Shown piece by piece: positions 53,899-64,000 of a DNA stretch of 64,000 bases. Every line of letters begins with the position of its first letter. The stretch's first letter is position 1. The translations under genes were made by a program, and so were the position numbers. The notes beneath the pieces are model-generated. The model searched no databases and was not told the DNA's origin. It saw nothing but the letters and a program-made list of their open reading frames with translations. Location: NCBI GenBank assembly GCA_049582485.1, contig JBAUUB010000347.1, positions 1 to 64,000 of the forward strand, written 5' to 3'. This stretch comes from F2B08 sp049582485. GTDB taxonomy: Bacteria; Actinomycetota; Actinomycetes; Actinomycetales; Dermatophilaceae.

Positions 53899-54945
53899 CT
53901 ACCGACGGGCCTTCTCGGCGAGCTCGGCCCGGGGGTCGGTGTCGCCGAGCTGGTCGCGCAGTGACTCGAGCGTGGCCCGAGCCTCGTCCGAGATCTCCGT
54001 GGGGACGGTGACCGTCACCTTGACGAGGAGGTCGCCGCTTCCTCTCGTCGACGTGACGCCCCGCCCCTTGACGCGCAGGACCCGTCCGCTCGGGGTCCCG
54101 GCCGGGATCTTGACGCGCACCGACCCACCGTCGAGGGTCGGCACACTGACGGTGGCGCCGAGGGCGGCCTCGTGGAAGGTGACCGGCAGGTCGATCGTCA
54201 GGTTGTCGCCCTCGCGACCGAAGACGGGGTGCTTGTCGACGGACACCTTGAGGAGCAGGTCGCCGCGGTCGGCGCCGGGGTCACCACGCTCACCCTTGCC
54301 GCGCAGCCGGATGGTCTGTCCGTCCTTGACCCCGGCGGGGATACGGGTGGTGACCGTCTCGCCGCCACCGGTGCGCAGGGTGACCGTGGACCCCTCGACG
54401 GCGTCGCGGAACGCGAGGGTCGTGCGGGCCTCGACGTCACGGCCCTTGCGGGGACCACGCGGTGCTCCGTAGGCGTCGAACCCGCCCGGCGGTGCCCCTG
54501 CCCGTTGCGCGGCGCCGCCGCCGAACATCTGAGCCAGGATGTCGTTGATGTCGGCCCCCTGGGCCCCCTGGGCGCCACCGCCGTAGGCGGGACCGCCCGT
54601 GGAGAAACGCACGCCCGGGCCGCCGCCTCCTCCTCCGAAGGCGGAGAAGATGTCCTCGAAGCCGCCCGCTCCGCCGGCGGGACCACCGGCCGTGAACCGT
54701 GCACCGCCTCGGACCATCTGCCGGATGGCGTCGTACTCCTTGCGCTGCTCCTTGTCGGAGAGGACGGAGTGGGCCTCACCGACGTCCTTGAACTTCTGCT
54801 CTGCCGCGGCGTCGCCCGGGTTCTTGTCCGGGTGGTACCGCCGGGCGAGCTTGCGGTAGGCCTTCTTGATCTGCGCGTCATCGGCGTCGGAGGGGACGCC
54901 CAGGATCGCGTAGAAGTCCTTGTCGAGCCAGTCCTGACTCGCCAT
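53899..54945 (-). CDS. dnaJ: DnaJ co-chaperone without zinc finger
   Basis: 348 residues. J domain 9-72 with HPD at 38-40, Gly/Phe-rich linker (about 80-165), and two C-terminal beta domains. The CxxCxGxG zinc-finger region of type I DnaJ is absent: a type II (CbpA-like) co-chaperone in the classical dnaK operon, where actinobacterial DnaJ1 normally has the finger. It hands clients to DnaK and stimulates its ATPase. 30 bases downstream of grpE. Confidence 0.93.
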   Translation of the reverse strand: MASQDWLDKDFYAILGVPSDADDAQIKKAYRKLARRYHPDKNPGDAAAEQKFKDVGEAHSVLSDKEQRKEYDAIRQMVRGGARFTAGGPAGGAGGFEDIFSAFGGGGGGPGVRFSTGGPAYGGGAQGAQGADINDILAQMFGGGAAQRAGAPPGGFDAYGAPRGPRKGRDVEARTTLAFRDAVEGSTVTLRTGGGETVTTRIPAGVKDGQTIRLRGKGERGDPGADRGDLLLKVSVDKHPVFGREGDNLTIDLPVTFHEAALGATVSVPTLDGGSVRVKIPAGTPSGRVLRVKGRGVTSTRGSGDLLVKVTVTVPTEISDEARATLESLRDQLGDTDPRAELAEKARR

Positions 54946-54975
54946 CGGCGTCTCCTCCTCTCGTCGACGAACGGA

Positions 54976-55706
54976 TCAGCTCGGGTCGGCCACGGACACG
55001 CGCGCCGGACGGATGACCCGATGACCTGTACGGTAGCCCGGCTGAAGGACCTGGACGATCGTCGTGGCGGACGCGTCGACCGGGGTGATCGACCCGTCCC
55101 ACTCGGCATGGAGCAGGGCTTCGTGGACGGTCGGGTCGAACGCCTCGCCCGGCGTGCCGTAGCGCTCCAGACCGAACTTGCCCAGGCTGTTCTCGAGCTT
55201 GTCGGCGATCGACGCGAACGGACCGTCGGTGAGGTCACCGTGCTCGCGCGCTGCGTGGATGTCGTCGAGGACCGGGAGCAGCGAGTCGAGCACGTCGGCG
55301 ATGACCCGCTCCTGGACCAGGGCCCGGTCGCGGTCGACGCGTCGCTTGTAGTTGACGTACTCGGCCTGCAGGCGCTGCAGGTCGGCGAGGCGCTCCCGGG
55401 CCACGAGGCTGTCGGGATGCTCGCCACCGGTCGCGTCAGCACCCGTGGAGTCGTTGACCGCCTCGGTGTTCACGTCGTCGGTGTTCACCTCGTCAGTGCC
55501 TCCGTCGGTGCCCGGGTCGTCGACGACCTCGCCCGAGATGGGGTCGGCGTCACTCGGTCCGGGCTCCGTCGGCGTCGACTGGTCGATCGCCTCGGCGGGC
55601 GGAACCTCCTGCGCCTCCGCCGACCCGGGGTCCGGGGTCACCTCGTCGGTGACCCCGGAGCCGGGCTCGGTGGGAGCGGCCGAGGTCGTGTCGTCGGGAC
55701 GCTCGG

Positions 55707-55710
<4 letters not shown>
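54976..55710 (-). CDS. grpE: Nucleotide exchange factor GrpE
   Basis: 244 residues. A long acidic Thr/Asp/Glu/Pro-rich N-terminal region (about 1-105), a coiled-coil (about 108-170), and the conserved C-terminal beta domain (EALLHAEWDGSI..., VLQPGYRTGHRVIRPARVSVA). Releases ADP from DnaK. Its ATG overlaps the dnaK stop (ATGA), making production proportional to DnaK. Confidence 0.94.
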
Positions 55711-57599
<1,889 letters not shown>

Positions 57600-57619
57600 G
57601 AGTGGTTCTCCTTTGAGAA

Positions 57620-57640
57620 GTTGAGTTGGCTGCACTCAAG
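57620..57640. promoter_or_regulatory. HAIR operator 1 of the dnaK operon
   Basis: TTGAGT-N7-ACTCAA core (57621-57639), spacer TGGCTGC; it starts inside the -10 box of the promoter, so HspR would block RNA polymerase. Confidence 0.9.
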
Positions 57641-57667
57641 TTAGGCCGTGAGAGGTATGCGGTGCAA
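57638..57667 (-). promoter_or_regulatory. dnaK promoter
   Basis: -35 TTGCAC (plus-strand 57662-57667) and -10 TAACTT (57638-57643), 18 bases apart. The -10 merges with the HAIR repeat. Confidence 0.7.
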
Positions 57668-57682
57668 ACCCGCGCGGCTGAA

Positions 57683-57703
57683 CTTGCGTCCGACACACTC
57701 AAC
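57683..57703. promoter_or_regulatory. HAIR-like site 2, one half degenerate
   Basis: CTTGCGT-N7-ACTCAAC; the same 7-base spacer, one base off in the left half (TTGCGT for TTGAGT). It lies about 60 bases upstream of HAIR 1 and 16 bases before the -35 box. Confidence 0.5.
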
Positions 57704-57751
57704 TTTGCGTCGCGTCGCTCCTATTCCCGCGGTGCGGCACAGGAGGCCGGC

Positions 57752-57890
57752 TGCGTGACCCTTGCTCGCTGGGGCGCCGGTTGTTCCGCCAGTCGCGGCA
57801 TCCTTCGTGGTTCGCGGGCAATTGCGGTCGCCCGGGGGACTACTCATCGTGGGACGGAGCCAAGGTCGCGCCACGGAGGGACCGTCTGCC
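57752..57890. repeat. Dispersed intergenic repeat, family B, copy 4
   Basis: Words in the family order: GTGACCCTTGCTC, GCAATTGCGGTCG (57818-57830), and GACGGAGCCAAGGTCGCG (57853-57870) with GGAGGGACCGTC. It fills the divergent gap between the dnaK promoter and the MhuD-like gene. The whole region from 57600 to 57923 otherwise holds the dnaK control sites; no further gene is seen. Confidence 0.65.
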
Positions 57891-57923
57891 GCGGCGGTCC
57901 GCGCGGGGCGCCATGATGGAGCC

Positions 57924-58253
57924 ATGACCGTGGTCAAGATCAACGCCATCACCGTCGGTGCGGACAGCGGGGACGAGCTCGCTCGGCGGTTCGCCGCCCG
58001 AGCGGGTGCGGTCGACGGGCAGGACGGCTTCGAGGGGTTCGAGCTGCTCAGACCCACCGACGACCGCCTCACCTGGCTCGTCGTGACCCGCTGGCGCGAC
58101 GATGAGTCGTTCCAGGCCTGGCTGTCCTCCCGCGAGTTCGGGGCCGCACACGGCGAGCGGGGTCCGGCCGACGAAGGAACACGGCCGTCTGGGACGAAGC
58201 CACCCGTGGGGCTGAGCGCCGAGCTGTGGGCCTACGAGGTCGTCGACCTCTGA
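57924..58253 (+). CDS. MhuD-like heme-degrading monooxygenase
   Basis: 109 residues, ferredoxin-like ABM fold. MTVVKINAI matches the M. tuberculosis MhuD N-terminus with heme-pocket Asn7; Trp66 (FQAW) and a His at 76 (GAAHG) match MhuD's Trp66 and heme ligand His75. MhuD opens heme to mycobilin and releases iron. Putative; a general ABM monooxygenase is possible. CATGAT lies six bases before the ATG. Divergent from dnaK. Confidence 0.8.
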   Translation: MTVVKINAITVGADSGDELARRFAARAGAVDGQDGFEGFELLRPTDDRLTWLVVTRWRDDESFQAWLSSREFGAAHGERGPADEGTRPSGTKPPVGLSAELWAYEVVDL

Positions 58254-58331
58254 CGGCAATCTCTGCGGCCGACGCGCTCATCTGCGCCCGCTGCGCACCT
58301 GCGCCCGACAGGGAGCGGATAACGTCGTCCC

Positions 58332-58754
58332 ATGTCATCGCGCCGACCCGGTGAGCCCCTCGCCCGCAGCTCCGCGCGCCTCGTCGAGGAGGCGAGCGCG
58401 GAGGTGACAGCGCTCCCGCCCGAACGCGTCGCCGAGCTCCTCGACGACCCCGACCACCTCGTCGTCGACATCCGGGACCCGCGCGAGCTGGAGCGCGAGG
58501 GGATGGTGCCCGGCGCATACCGCGCCCCCCGGGGCATGCTCGAGTTCTGGGTCGACCCGCAGAGTCCGTACTACAAACCCGCACTCGACGACGGCCGCAC
58601 GCTCGTCCTGTACTGCGGGAGTGCCTGGCGCTCCGCGCTCGCGGCCAAGGCCCTGGCCGAGATGGGGCGCGACGACGTCGTTCACCTCGAGGGCGGCTTC
58701 ACCGCGTGGCGGGCCGCCGGTCTGCCGGTGGAGGCGTACGCACCGCGCCGCTAG
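58332..58754 (+). CDS. Rhodanese-domain protein
   Basis: 140 residues, single rhodanese domain. Active-site loop YCGSAWRS with Cys95 (the loop has six residues, a sulfurtransferase type), preceded by VVDIRDPRELE and followed by GGFTAWRAAG. No signal sequence: cytoplasmic persulfide transfer. TAACGT is six bases before the ATG. The stop shares bases with the convergent DUF21/CBS gene stop (CTAG). Confidence 0.88.
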   Translation: MSSRRPGEPLARSSARLVEEASAEVTALPPERVAELLDDPDHLVVDIRDPRELEREGMVPGAYRAPRGMLEFWVDPQSPYYKPALDDGRTLVLYCGSAWRSALAAKALAEMGRDDVVHLEGGFTAWRAAGLPVEAYAPRR

Positions 58755-60094
58755 CGCTGGCCATCCCCGCGCCCACGGTCGGGCTCCGTCGCGACCGCGT
58801 CAGCACCCTCGGCCGAAGCCGACTCGGGAACCATCGTGTGCACCCGCACGAGGTCGATCCGGCGTCCGTCCAGCTCGAGCACCTCGAGCACCCGCTCGTC
58901 CCAGCGGACCGTGTCGCCGACCTCGGCCAGCCGCCCCAGTCGCTCGAGGATGAACCCGCCGAGGGTGTCGAAGTTGCCCTCGGGCAGCTCCTCCCCGAAC
59001 ACCCGCTCCGCGTCCGCGCGACCGAGCAGCCCCGGCACCTCGTTGTCCTCCATGGTCGTGCTCGTCTCGATCTCGTGCAGGTCGTACTCGTCGCGGATCT
59101 GGCCGACGAACTCCTCGAGCACGTCCTCGATCGTGACGATGCCGTCGGTTCCGCCGTACTCGTCGACCACGATCGCCAGGTGGTTGTTCTCGCCCTGCAT
59201 CTCCGTGAGGGCGCTGAGCACCGGCTTGCTCCCGGGGAAGAACACGGTCGGTCGGATGAGGTCACCCACGACGCGCGCGGAGGACGGCGGGGTGAGGAGG
59301 TCGCGCACGTGGAGGAAGCCGAGGATGTGGTCGGTGTCCTCGCCGGTGACCGGGTAGCGCGAGTGCTCGCGCTCGGTCACGTAGTGCCGCGCGTCATCGA
59401 TCGGCATCACGGCATCGATGAAGTCCACCTCGGTCCGCGGGGTCATCACCTCGTCGACGGTCCGCTCTCCGACGGAGAGCATGCCGACCACCATGTCGCG
59501 CTCCTTCTCGCTGAGCGACTCGTGCTCGGCGACGAGAGAGCGCAGCTCCTCGGCTCCGATGTCCTCGCGCTGGGCGTGCGGATCCTGTCCGAGGAGCCGG
59601 ACGACGGCGTTCGTGGAGGCGGACAGCAGCCAGATGACCGGGCGCAGCAGGCTCGCCAGCAGGTCGAGCGGCCGGGCCATGAGCAGCGAGGTGCGCTCCG
59701 CCGCCATCAGTGCGAGCCGTTTGGGCACGAGCTCACCGAGCACGAGTGAGAGGTATGCGATGACCAGGGTCGTCGCGATGAAGGCCACCGCGTAGGCAGT
59801 GCCCTCCGTCATTCCGAGGCGCTCGAAGCCGACGGCGACCACCGGCGCGATCTGGGCCGCACCGAAGGACGCGGAGAAGAAGCCCGCGAGGGTGACCCCG
59901 ACCTGGACCGCGGAGAGGAAGCGGTTCGAGTCGCCGGCCAGCCGGGCGACCGTCTCGCCGGCCCTCCCCCGGTCGGCGAGGCCGCGGATCTGGCTCTCGC
60001 GCAGCGACACCAGCGCGATCTCGGAGGCGGCGAAGGCGCCGCCGATGAGGATGAAGACGAGGACAAGGGCGATGTTGGCCCATAAGGAGTCCAC
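58751..60094 (-). CDS. HlyC/CorC-type membrane protein (DUF21 + CBS)
   Basis: 447 residues. Four membrane segments of DUF21 (about 5-180), two CBS domains (about 205-325) and the CorC_HlyC domain. Members act as metal (Mg/Co/Mn) exporters or regulators. Codon 4 is TTA, a rare leucine codon in this high-GC DNA. GTG start at 60094 has AAAGG upstream. Next gene downstream (rhodanese) converges. Confidence 0.88.
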   Translation of the reverse strand: MDSLWANIALVLVFILIGGAFAASEIALVSLRESQIRGLADRGRAGETVARLAGDSNRFLSAVQVGVTLAGFFSASFGAAQIAPVVAVGFERLGMTEGTAYAVAFIATTLVIAYLSLVLGELVPKRLALMAAERTSLLMARPLDLLASLLRPVIWLLSASTNAVVRLLGQDPHAQREDIGAEELRSLVAEHESLSEKERDMVVGMLSVGERTVDEVMTPRTEVDFIDAVMPIDDARHYVTEREHSRYPVTGEDTDHILGFLHVRDLLTPPSSARVVGDLIRPTVFFPGSKPVLSALTEMQGENNHLAIVVDEYGGTDGIVTIEDVLEEFVGQIRDEYDLHEIETSTTMEDNEVPGLLGRADAERVFGEELPEGNFDTLGGFILERLGRLAEVGDTVRWDERVLEVLELDGRRIDLVRVHTMVPESASAEGADAVATEPDRGRGDGQR

Positions 60095-60210
60095 TGTCGG
60101 ACCTTTCGGAGTTCGCGGGGCGGGCTCGCCCGCCGAGCGTTACGGTGAGCACGATCCTCGCACACGTACTCCCGGCCGAGGCACCGCCCGCACGGGGTCC
60201 GCCGCGCGGC

Positions 60211-61368
60211 CTAGACCGGGGCGATCTGCTGTGCAGCGGGGGCCTGGACCGCCCGGATCAGTCCGCTCAGCGCCACGAGGGCGACTGCCACGGCCACGAG
60301 GAGCACGCGAGCCCCGAGCATCTCGGCGATCGGCGGGGCGGCGAGCGACCCGGCGAGCGCGGCGCCGACCATGGCGGTGTCCCCGAGTCCGAACACGCTG
60401 GCGCGGCTGTCGTCGGGGATGAGGTCCTGCAGGTGCCGGGTCGCGTTGCTCTCCGCGTGCACCGCCGCGGCTCCGACCAGACCAAGCGCGGGCAGCGCGG
60501 CGAGCACCGCCGGAGCGAGCCCGAGCAGCACGATGCCTGCCGACATCAGCGCCAGCCCGCACAACGTGCGACGGACCGGACCCCGACCCAGCCGGACGAG
60601 CAGAGGGGCACCGAGGGCTCCGAAGCCGAGCACTGCCGTGCCGATCCCGAACGCGGTCTCGGTGCTCCACGGAGCCGCCCAGTCATCGGTCGCCATCGGC
60701 AGCAGCGCGATCCCCACCCCGGCAAGGACGAAGTTGATCATCGCGAGCAGCCCGAGCGTGCGGCGGGCCTGGGGACTGGTCGCGAGCACGGCTCGCCACC
60801 CGGTCCGGACCCGCCCGGGCGCCCTCCTCGGGGCCGGGAGGTCGACTCCACGCATGACGAGCCACGCGACCGCGGTCGCCCCGGTCGCGAGCGGGATGAC
60901 CAGCCCGGGCACTCCGAGGAGCAGTCCCCCGATCGCGGGCCCGACGACGAAGCTGCACACCTCGATGGTCACGAGCCACTCGGTGGTCCGGGCCCGCGCC
61001 CCCGGAACCGCCGGTAGTCCCGCCACGAGCGCCGGGTATGCGGGTGTCGCCACCACGACGACGAGGGCACTGACCAGCACGGCCAGGCCGAGCCGGTCGG
61101 CCCACAGCGCCAGGCCGCTCGCGGCGAGCAGGACCACGCGGGCCACGAGTGTGCCCGTCACGATCCGGGACCGCGAGAAGCGGTCGGCGAAGTGCCCGAC
61201 CCACCACGAGCAGAGGACGTACGGCGCCATGCGGGCGGCGCCCGCCGCACCGAGCCACCAGGCGGAACCGGTTCCTGACCAGACCGCCGCGAGCAGCAGC
61301 GGCCAGGCCGCGCCCATCGCCGTGGCGGCCAGGGCGTGGCTGACCAGGATGCGGGTAGGAGTCCTCAT
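60211..61368 (-). CDS. MFS transporter
   Basis: 385 residues, about 12 membrane segments, short loops, first loop with VGHFADRFSRSR (MFS motif A-like). Substrate unknown. It starts six bases after the stop of the ornithine-decarboxylase-like gene, so an operon with that gene is likely; polyamine or diamine export is conceivable but inferred. Confidence 0.82.
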   Translation of the reverse strand: MRTPTRILVSHALAATAMGAAWPLLLAAVWSGTGSAWWLGAAGAARMAPYVLCSWWVGHFADRFSRSRIVTGTLVARVVLLAASGLALWADRLGLAVLVSALVVVVATPAYPALVAGLPAVPGARARTTEWLVTIEVCSFVVGPAIGGLLLGVPGLVIPLATGATAVAWLVMRGVDLPAPRRAPGRVRTGWRAVLATSPQARRTLGLLAMINFVLAGVGIALLPMATDDWAAPWSTETAFGIGTAVLGFGALGAPLLVRLGRGPVRRTLCGLALMSAGIVLLGLAPAVLAALPALGLVGAAAVHAESNATRHLQDLIPDDSRASVFGLGDTAMVGAALAGSLAAPPIAEMLGARVLLVAVAVALVALSGLIRAVQAPAAQQIAPV

Positions 61369-61373
61369 CCTGG

Positions 61374-62540
61374 TCAGGCCGCCTGCCCGACGAGGGTGGT
61401 GGGCAAGGGGTCGAACCCGTTGAAGCCGACCGTCGAGTAGCAGGTCGAGTACGCGCCTGCACAGTCGATGCGGACCTCGTCGCCTTCGGCCAGCGCCAAC
61501 GGAAGCATCCGAGGCTCGCGTTGATACAGGACGTCGGCGCTGTCGCACGTCGGTCCGGCGACGACGCACGGTCCGAGCGGACCTCCGTCGCGGGTCGTTC
61601 GCAGCGGGTAGCGAATGGCCTCCTCGAGGGTCTCGACGAGCCCGGTGAAGACGCCGCAGTCGAGGAAGACCCATCGAGTCCCGCCACGGTCGATGACCTC
61701 GACGACCGACGTCACGACCGTCCCGGCATCACCGACGATGCCGCGGCCGGGCTCGACCAGGGTCCGCGGCAGGTCGGAGCCGAACGACGCCTCGAGTGCG
61801 GTCCGGATCGCCGAGGCGTAGTCGGCCACCTGCGGTTCGTCTCCGGCCAGCCGGGCCGGGAAGCCACCGCCCAGGTCGAGCAGCCACGGACGCAGCCCGT
61901 AGTCGTGCAGCGCGGCGAAGGCCTGTGCCGACGCAGCGATGGGCCGCGTCCACGCCCCCGGGTCGCGCTGCTGGCTGCCGACGTGGAACGAGAGCCCTGC
62001 CGGGTCGAGCCCGAGGTGGGCGGCGAGGAGCAGGATCTCGGTCGCCTCGGCGGTGGACACGCCGTACTTACGCGACAGCGGCCAGTCCGAGCCCGCACCG
62101 CTGGTCACGAGCCGGCACAGGACGGATGACCCGGGAGCGGCCTGGGCGACCTTGCGCGTCTCCTGCGGCGAGTCGACGACGAACAGGGTGACCCCGAGGG
62201 CGGCGGCCTCGATGATGTCGGAGCGACGCTTGACCGGGTTGGAGTACACCAGCGTCTCGGGCTGCGCGCCGGCGGCGAGGGTGGCCCGCACCTCGGCGGG
62301 GCTCGCCACGTCGAACCGGCACCCGGCCCGGTGCAGGGACCGCAGCAGGACCGGATGGGGGTTGGCCTTGACGGCGTAGTGCACCGCGGTCCCGGGCAGG
62401 GCATCGGCCAGGACGGAGAACGCACCGACCGCCGCGTGGACGTCCAGCTCGAGCCGGGGAGTCGACTCGACGGGTCGAACGTCGGTGCGGGCGATCGGTC
62501 CGCCGGACGGGTGCACGTCCTCGACGGTCGGCAGGCTCAT
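61374..62540 (-). CDS. Type III PLP-dependent decarboxylase (ornithine decarboxylase-like)
   Basis: 388 residues, alanine-racemase-fold type III enzyme. PLP Lys58 in YAVKANPHP, SFHVGSQ, LDLGGGFP, EPGRGIVG (phosphate-binding) and the active-site Cys/Asp in GPTCDSAD near residue 328. The last motif favours ornithine (or lysine) decarboxylase rather than diaminopimelate. ATG at 62546 is also possible; it lies inside a hairpin with the Shine-Dalgarno-like AGGAGG. An MFS gene follows after a 5-base gap. Confidence 0.85.
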   Translation of the reverse strand: MSLPTVEDVHPSGGPIARTDVRPVESTPRLELDVHAAVGAFSVLADALPGTAVHYAVKANPHPVLLRSLHRAGCRFDVASPAEVRATLAAGAQPETLVYSNPVKRRSDIIEAAALGVTLFVVDSPQETRKVAQAAPGSSVLCRLVTSGAGSDWPLSRKYGVSTAEATEILLLAAHLGLDPAGLSFHVGSQQRDPGAWTRPIAASAQAFAALHDYGLRPWLLDLGGGFPARLAGDEPQVADYASAIRTALEASFGSDLPRTLVEPGRGIVGDAGTVVTSVVEVIDRGGTRWVFLDCGVFTGLVETLEEAIRYPLRTTRDGGPLGPCVVAGPTCDSADVLYQREPRMLPLALAEGDEVRIDCAGAYSTCYSTVGFNGFDPLPTTLVGQAA

Positions 62541-62544
62541 GCAC

Positions 62545-62573
62545 ATCAGGAGCAGCCGGCAGCGCCTCCTGAT
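62545..62573 (-). promoter_or_regulatory. Hairpin hiding the start of the decarboxylase gene
   Basis: In the mRNA, ATCAGGAG (62573-62566) pairs with CTCCTGAT (62552-62545) around a 13-base loop, covering AGGAGG and the first ATG (62546). A translation control element is possible (inference). Confidence 0.4.
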
Positions 62574-62591
62574 ACCTCGGTGACCGGCTGC

Positions 62592-63830
62592 CTATCCGGT
62601 GACCGGAACCGCCTCACACGACCCGTCCTGCAGCGAGGCCAGGGTCTCGACCGTCCGCGCGTAGGTGGTCGGGTGGGTCTGCGGTGTCGCGAGCTCGACC
62701 ACGTGACCGTCGAGGTCGACCCTCGTGGGCTGGTAGTCGACCTCGGAGGTGACGTCACCGTCGGGGTCGACGGTGAACGTGGCGCGCGCCATCATCCCCT
62801 CCTGGGTCGTGGGCAGCAGCCGGCCTCCGGTCGTGTCCGGCGACTGGTTCGACAGGAAGTTTCCGAGCCCGTAGAAGACGGTTCGTCCGTTGATGGTCTC
62901 GCACGGCTGGATCACGTGCACGTGGGTGCCGAGGATCAGGTCGACGTCGCCGGCACCGAGGAGCTCCCGGGCGAGCCGGCGCTGGTCCTCGGTGGGGGTC
63001 GCGACGTACTCCTCACCCCAGTGCATGCTGAGGACGACGAGATCGGCGCCGGCATCCCGAGCCGACTGCGCGTCGGCCGCGATCCCCTGGGCCTCGACCA
63101 CCGGCCACATGGCCCGCGAGAGCCAGGGGGCATCCGGGGGGACGTCGGTGTTGGGGCCCCAGTTGTTGAGCATCGTGTAGCTGTAGGCGAGATGGGCGAC
63201 GGTCACGTCGCCGATCTCGTACAGGGCCGGCTCTCCCGCCCGCGACTCGTCGGCCTGCGGCCCGGCGTATGCGAGCCCCTCCTCCTGCAGGACATCGATC
63301 GTCTGCGCGAGACCGTCGAGCCCGCGGTCCCAGCTGTGGTTCGAGGCGAAGTCGCAGCCGTCGAAGCCGGCTGAGGAGAGGCCGGTCGCCACTTCCCGTG
63401 GTGAGTTGAAGACCAGGGTCCGCGGTTGCGTGAGGTTGGTGTTGTCCGCGGACAGCGGGGTCTCGAGGTGACAGATGCCGAGATCGGCGCCCTCGATGAA
63501 GGGCGACACCTCGTCGAGCATGGGGGCGAAGTCGAACTCCGCCGCGGAGCCCTCCGCGCTGCGCGCGGCGTTCGCGATCACCGGCGCGTGCGGGAGTATG
63601 TCGCCTGCCGCAACGATCGTGACCGTGACCGGCTCGGGGGTCGGCGTCGGTGTCGGTGTCGCCGATGCCGTCGCGCCGGGCGCGGCTGCCCCGACCTCGG
63701 GCTCGTCAGCAGGTGCTTCGGAGCCGGAGCAGGCGGTGAGGGCCGCCATAGCGACCACCCCCGGGAGCACGCGCCAGAGCCGTCTCAGGACAGTGGCTCG
63801 CCGCCGAATGGCGTCTCGTCCGGAGGTCAC
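62592..63830 (-). CDS. CapA-family lipoprotein (PGA-synthesis-like)
   Basis: 412 residues. Lipobox ALTAC (Cys34), a Thr/Pro linker, then a metallophosphatase-like CapA domain: AAGDILPH, GICHLETPLS, SNHSWDRGLDGL, MHWGEEY, GTHVHVIQP and YGLGNFLSNQS are the usual metal-binding segments. CapA homologues act in poly-gamma-glutamate synthesis; lone ones have unknown roles. GTG start overlaps the upstream YdeI-like stop (GTGA). Next gene downstream is the decarboxylase. Confidence 0.87.
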   Translation of the reverse strand: MTSGRDAIRRRATVLRRLWRVLPGVVAMAALTACSGSEAPADEPEVGAAAPGATASATPTPTPTPEPVTVTIVAAGDILPHAPVIANAARSAEGSAAEFDFAPMLDEVSPFIEGADLGICHLETPLSADNTNLTQPRTLVFNSPREVATGLSSAGFDGCDFASNHSWDRGLDGLAQTIDVLQEEGLAYAGPQADESRAGEPALYEIGDVTVAHLAYSYTMLNNWGPNTDVPPDAPWLSRAMWPVVEAQGIAADAQSARDAGADLVVLSMHWGEEYVATPTEDQRRLARELLGAGDVDLILGTHVHVIQPCETINGRTVFYGLGNFLSNQSPDTTGGRLLPTTQEGMMARATFTVDPDGDVTSEVDYQPTRVDLDGHVVELATPQTHPTTYARTVETLASLQDGSCEAVPVTG

Positions 63831-64000
63831 CTGCCGGTCCTCTCGCGGTGGCTGCAGCCCGGCCAGCAGCACGGGCGACGCATGCCGTCCTCCAGTTCCT
63901 CTCGAGTGCGTCGGATGCGACGATCGCGCGTCGCATCCTGCTTGGCGTCCTCGACCCAGCAGATGAACTCGTTACGCGCCAGGGGGGTGATGTCGTGCCA
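63827..64000 (-). CDS. YdeI/OmpD-associated family protein, 3' end only
   Basis: 57 residues of the C-terminal end run to the window edge: DITPLARNEFICWVEDAKQ, then an Arg-rich stretch (RDRRIRRTREEL) and RRPCCWPGC. This matches the C-terminus of actinobacterial YdeI-like bacteriocin-protection proteins. Start and N-terminus lie outside. Its TGA overlaps the CapA GTG (GTGA). Confidence 0.8.
   Translation of the reverse strand, partial: WHDITPLARNEFICWVEDAKQDATRDRRIRRTREELEDGMRRPCCWPGCSHRERTGR

Noticed and set aside
58255..58320. A fifth family B copy between the MhuD-like and rhodanese genes.
   Set aside because: Only short words (CTCATCTGC, GCGCCC) recur; not enough to separate from GC-rich background.

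Overview
The window reads as chromosomal DNA of a high-GC actinobacterium. Support comes from an HspR/HAIR-controlled heat-shock operon, an LprG-like lipoprotein with a P55-like exporter, a MhuD-like heme monooxygenase, HelD/HelR, LCP, DUF3151 next to class II aldolase, and many GTG starts with -10-like hexamers 6-8 nt upstream (leaderless pattern). The gene set fits Micrococcales, perhaps Intrasporangiaceae; the placement is inference. No rRNA, tRNA, CRISPR, prophage or IS element was seen.

Layout. 1-5.5 kb: 3' part of a sortase, single-chain purL, a GNAT acetyltransferase and a small membrane protein. 5.6-9.3 kb: a permuted-papain-like amidase, a 59-aa protein, a phosphotransferase, a spermidine-synthase-like protein and a lipoprotein. 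9.3-15.7 kb: purC-purD, a HelD/HelR ATPase, a DUF5302-like protein and purA; with purL, four purine genes lie here. 15.7-21.2 kb: a LuxR-type regulator, DUF3151, fba, GNAT and a GH15 enzyme. 21.3-26.9 kb: an acyltransferase, a repeat-flanked nuclease-like gene, an alkyltransferase-like protein, an rRNA/tRNA-type methyltransferase, an ArsR regulator beside an apparent transporter remnant, and a DinB2-type polymerase. 26.9-33.9 kb: GH13, LLM oxidoreductase, LemA, UspA, AGCS symporter, pyrE and an SDR. 34-38 kb: an SQR-like flavoprotein and small partner, divergent from SLAC1-PIG-L-rhodanese, around a CsoR/CstR-type operator. 38-42 kb: xth, a hydrolase, and the lipoprotein/MFS pair. 42-50 kb: clpB, LCP, fhs, TspO-like, GAP and RraB-like. 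50-57.6 kb: an M28 protein with degraded active site, then (minus strand) dnaK-grpE-dnaJ-hspR and a Ser/Thr kinase fused to a methyltransferase. 57.6-64 kb: MhuD-like, rhodanese, CBS/DUF21 protein, MFS, ornithine-decarboxylase-like enzyme, CapA lipoprotein and the end of a YdeI-like gene.

Most striking: the kinase-methyltransferase fusion next to hspR, with a possible 7-codon leader peptide; a nuclease-like gene bracketed by same-orientation intergenic repeats and preceded by two DnaA-box-like sites; two dispersed intergenic repeat families; and a hexamer GCATAC/GTATGC that recurs in all reading frames and imposes otherwise rare codons.
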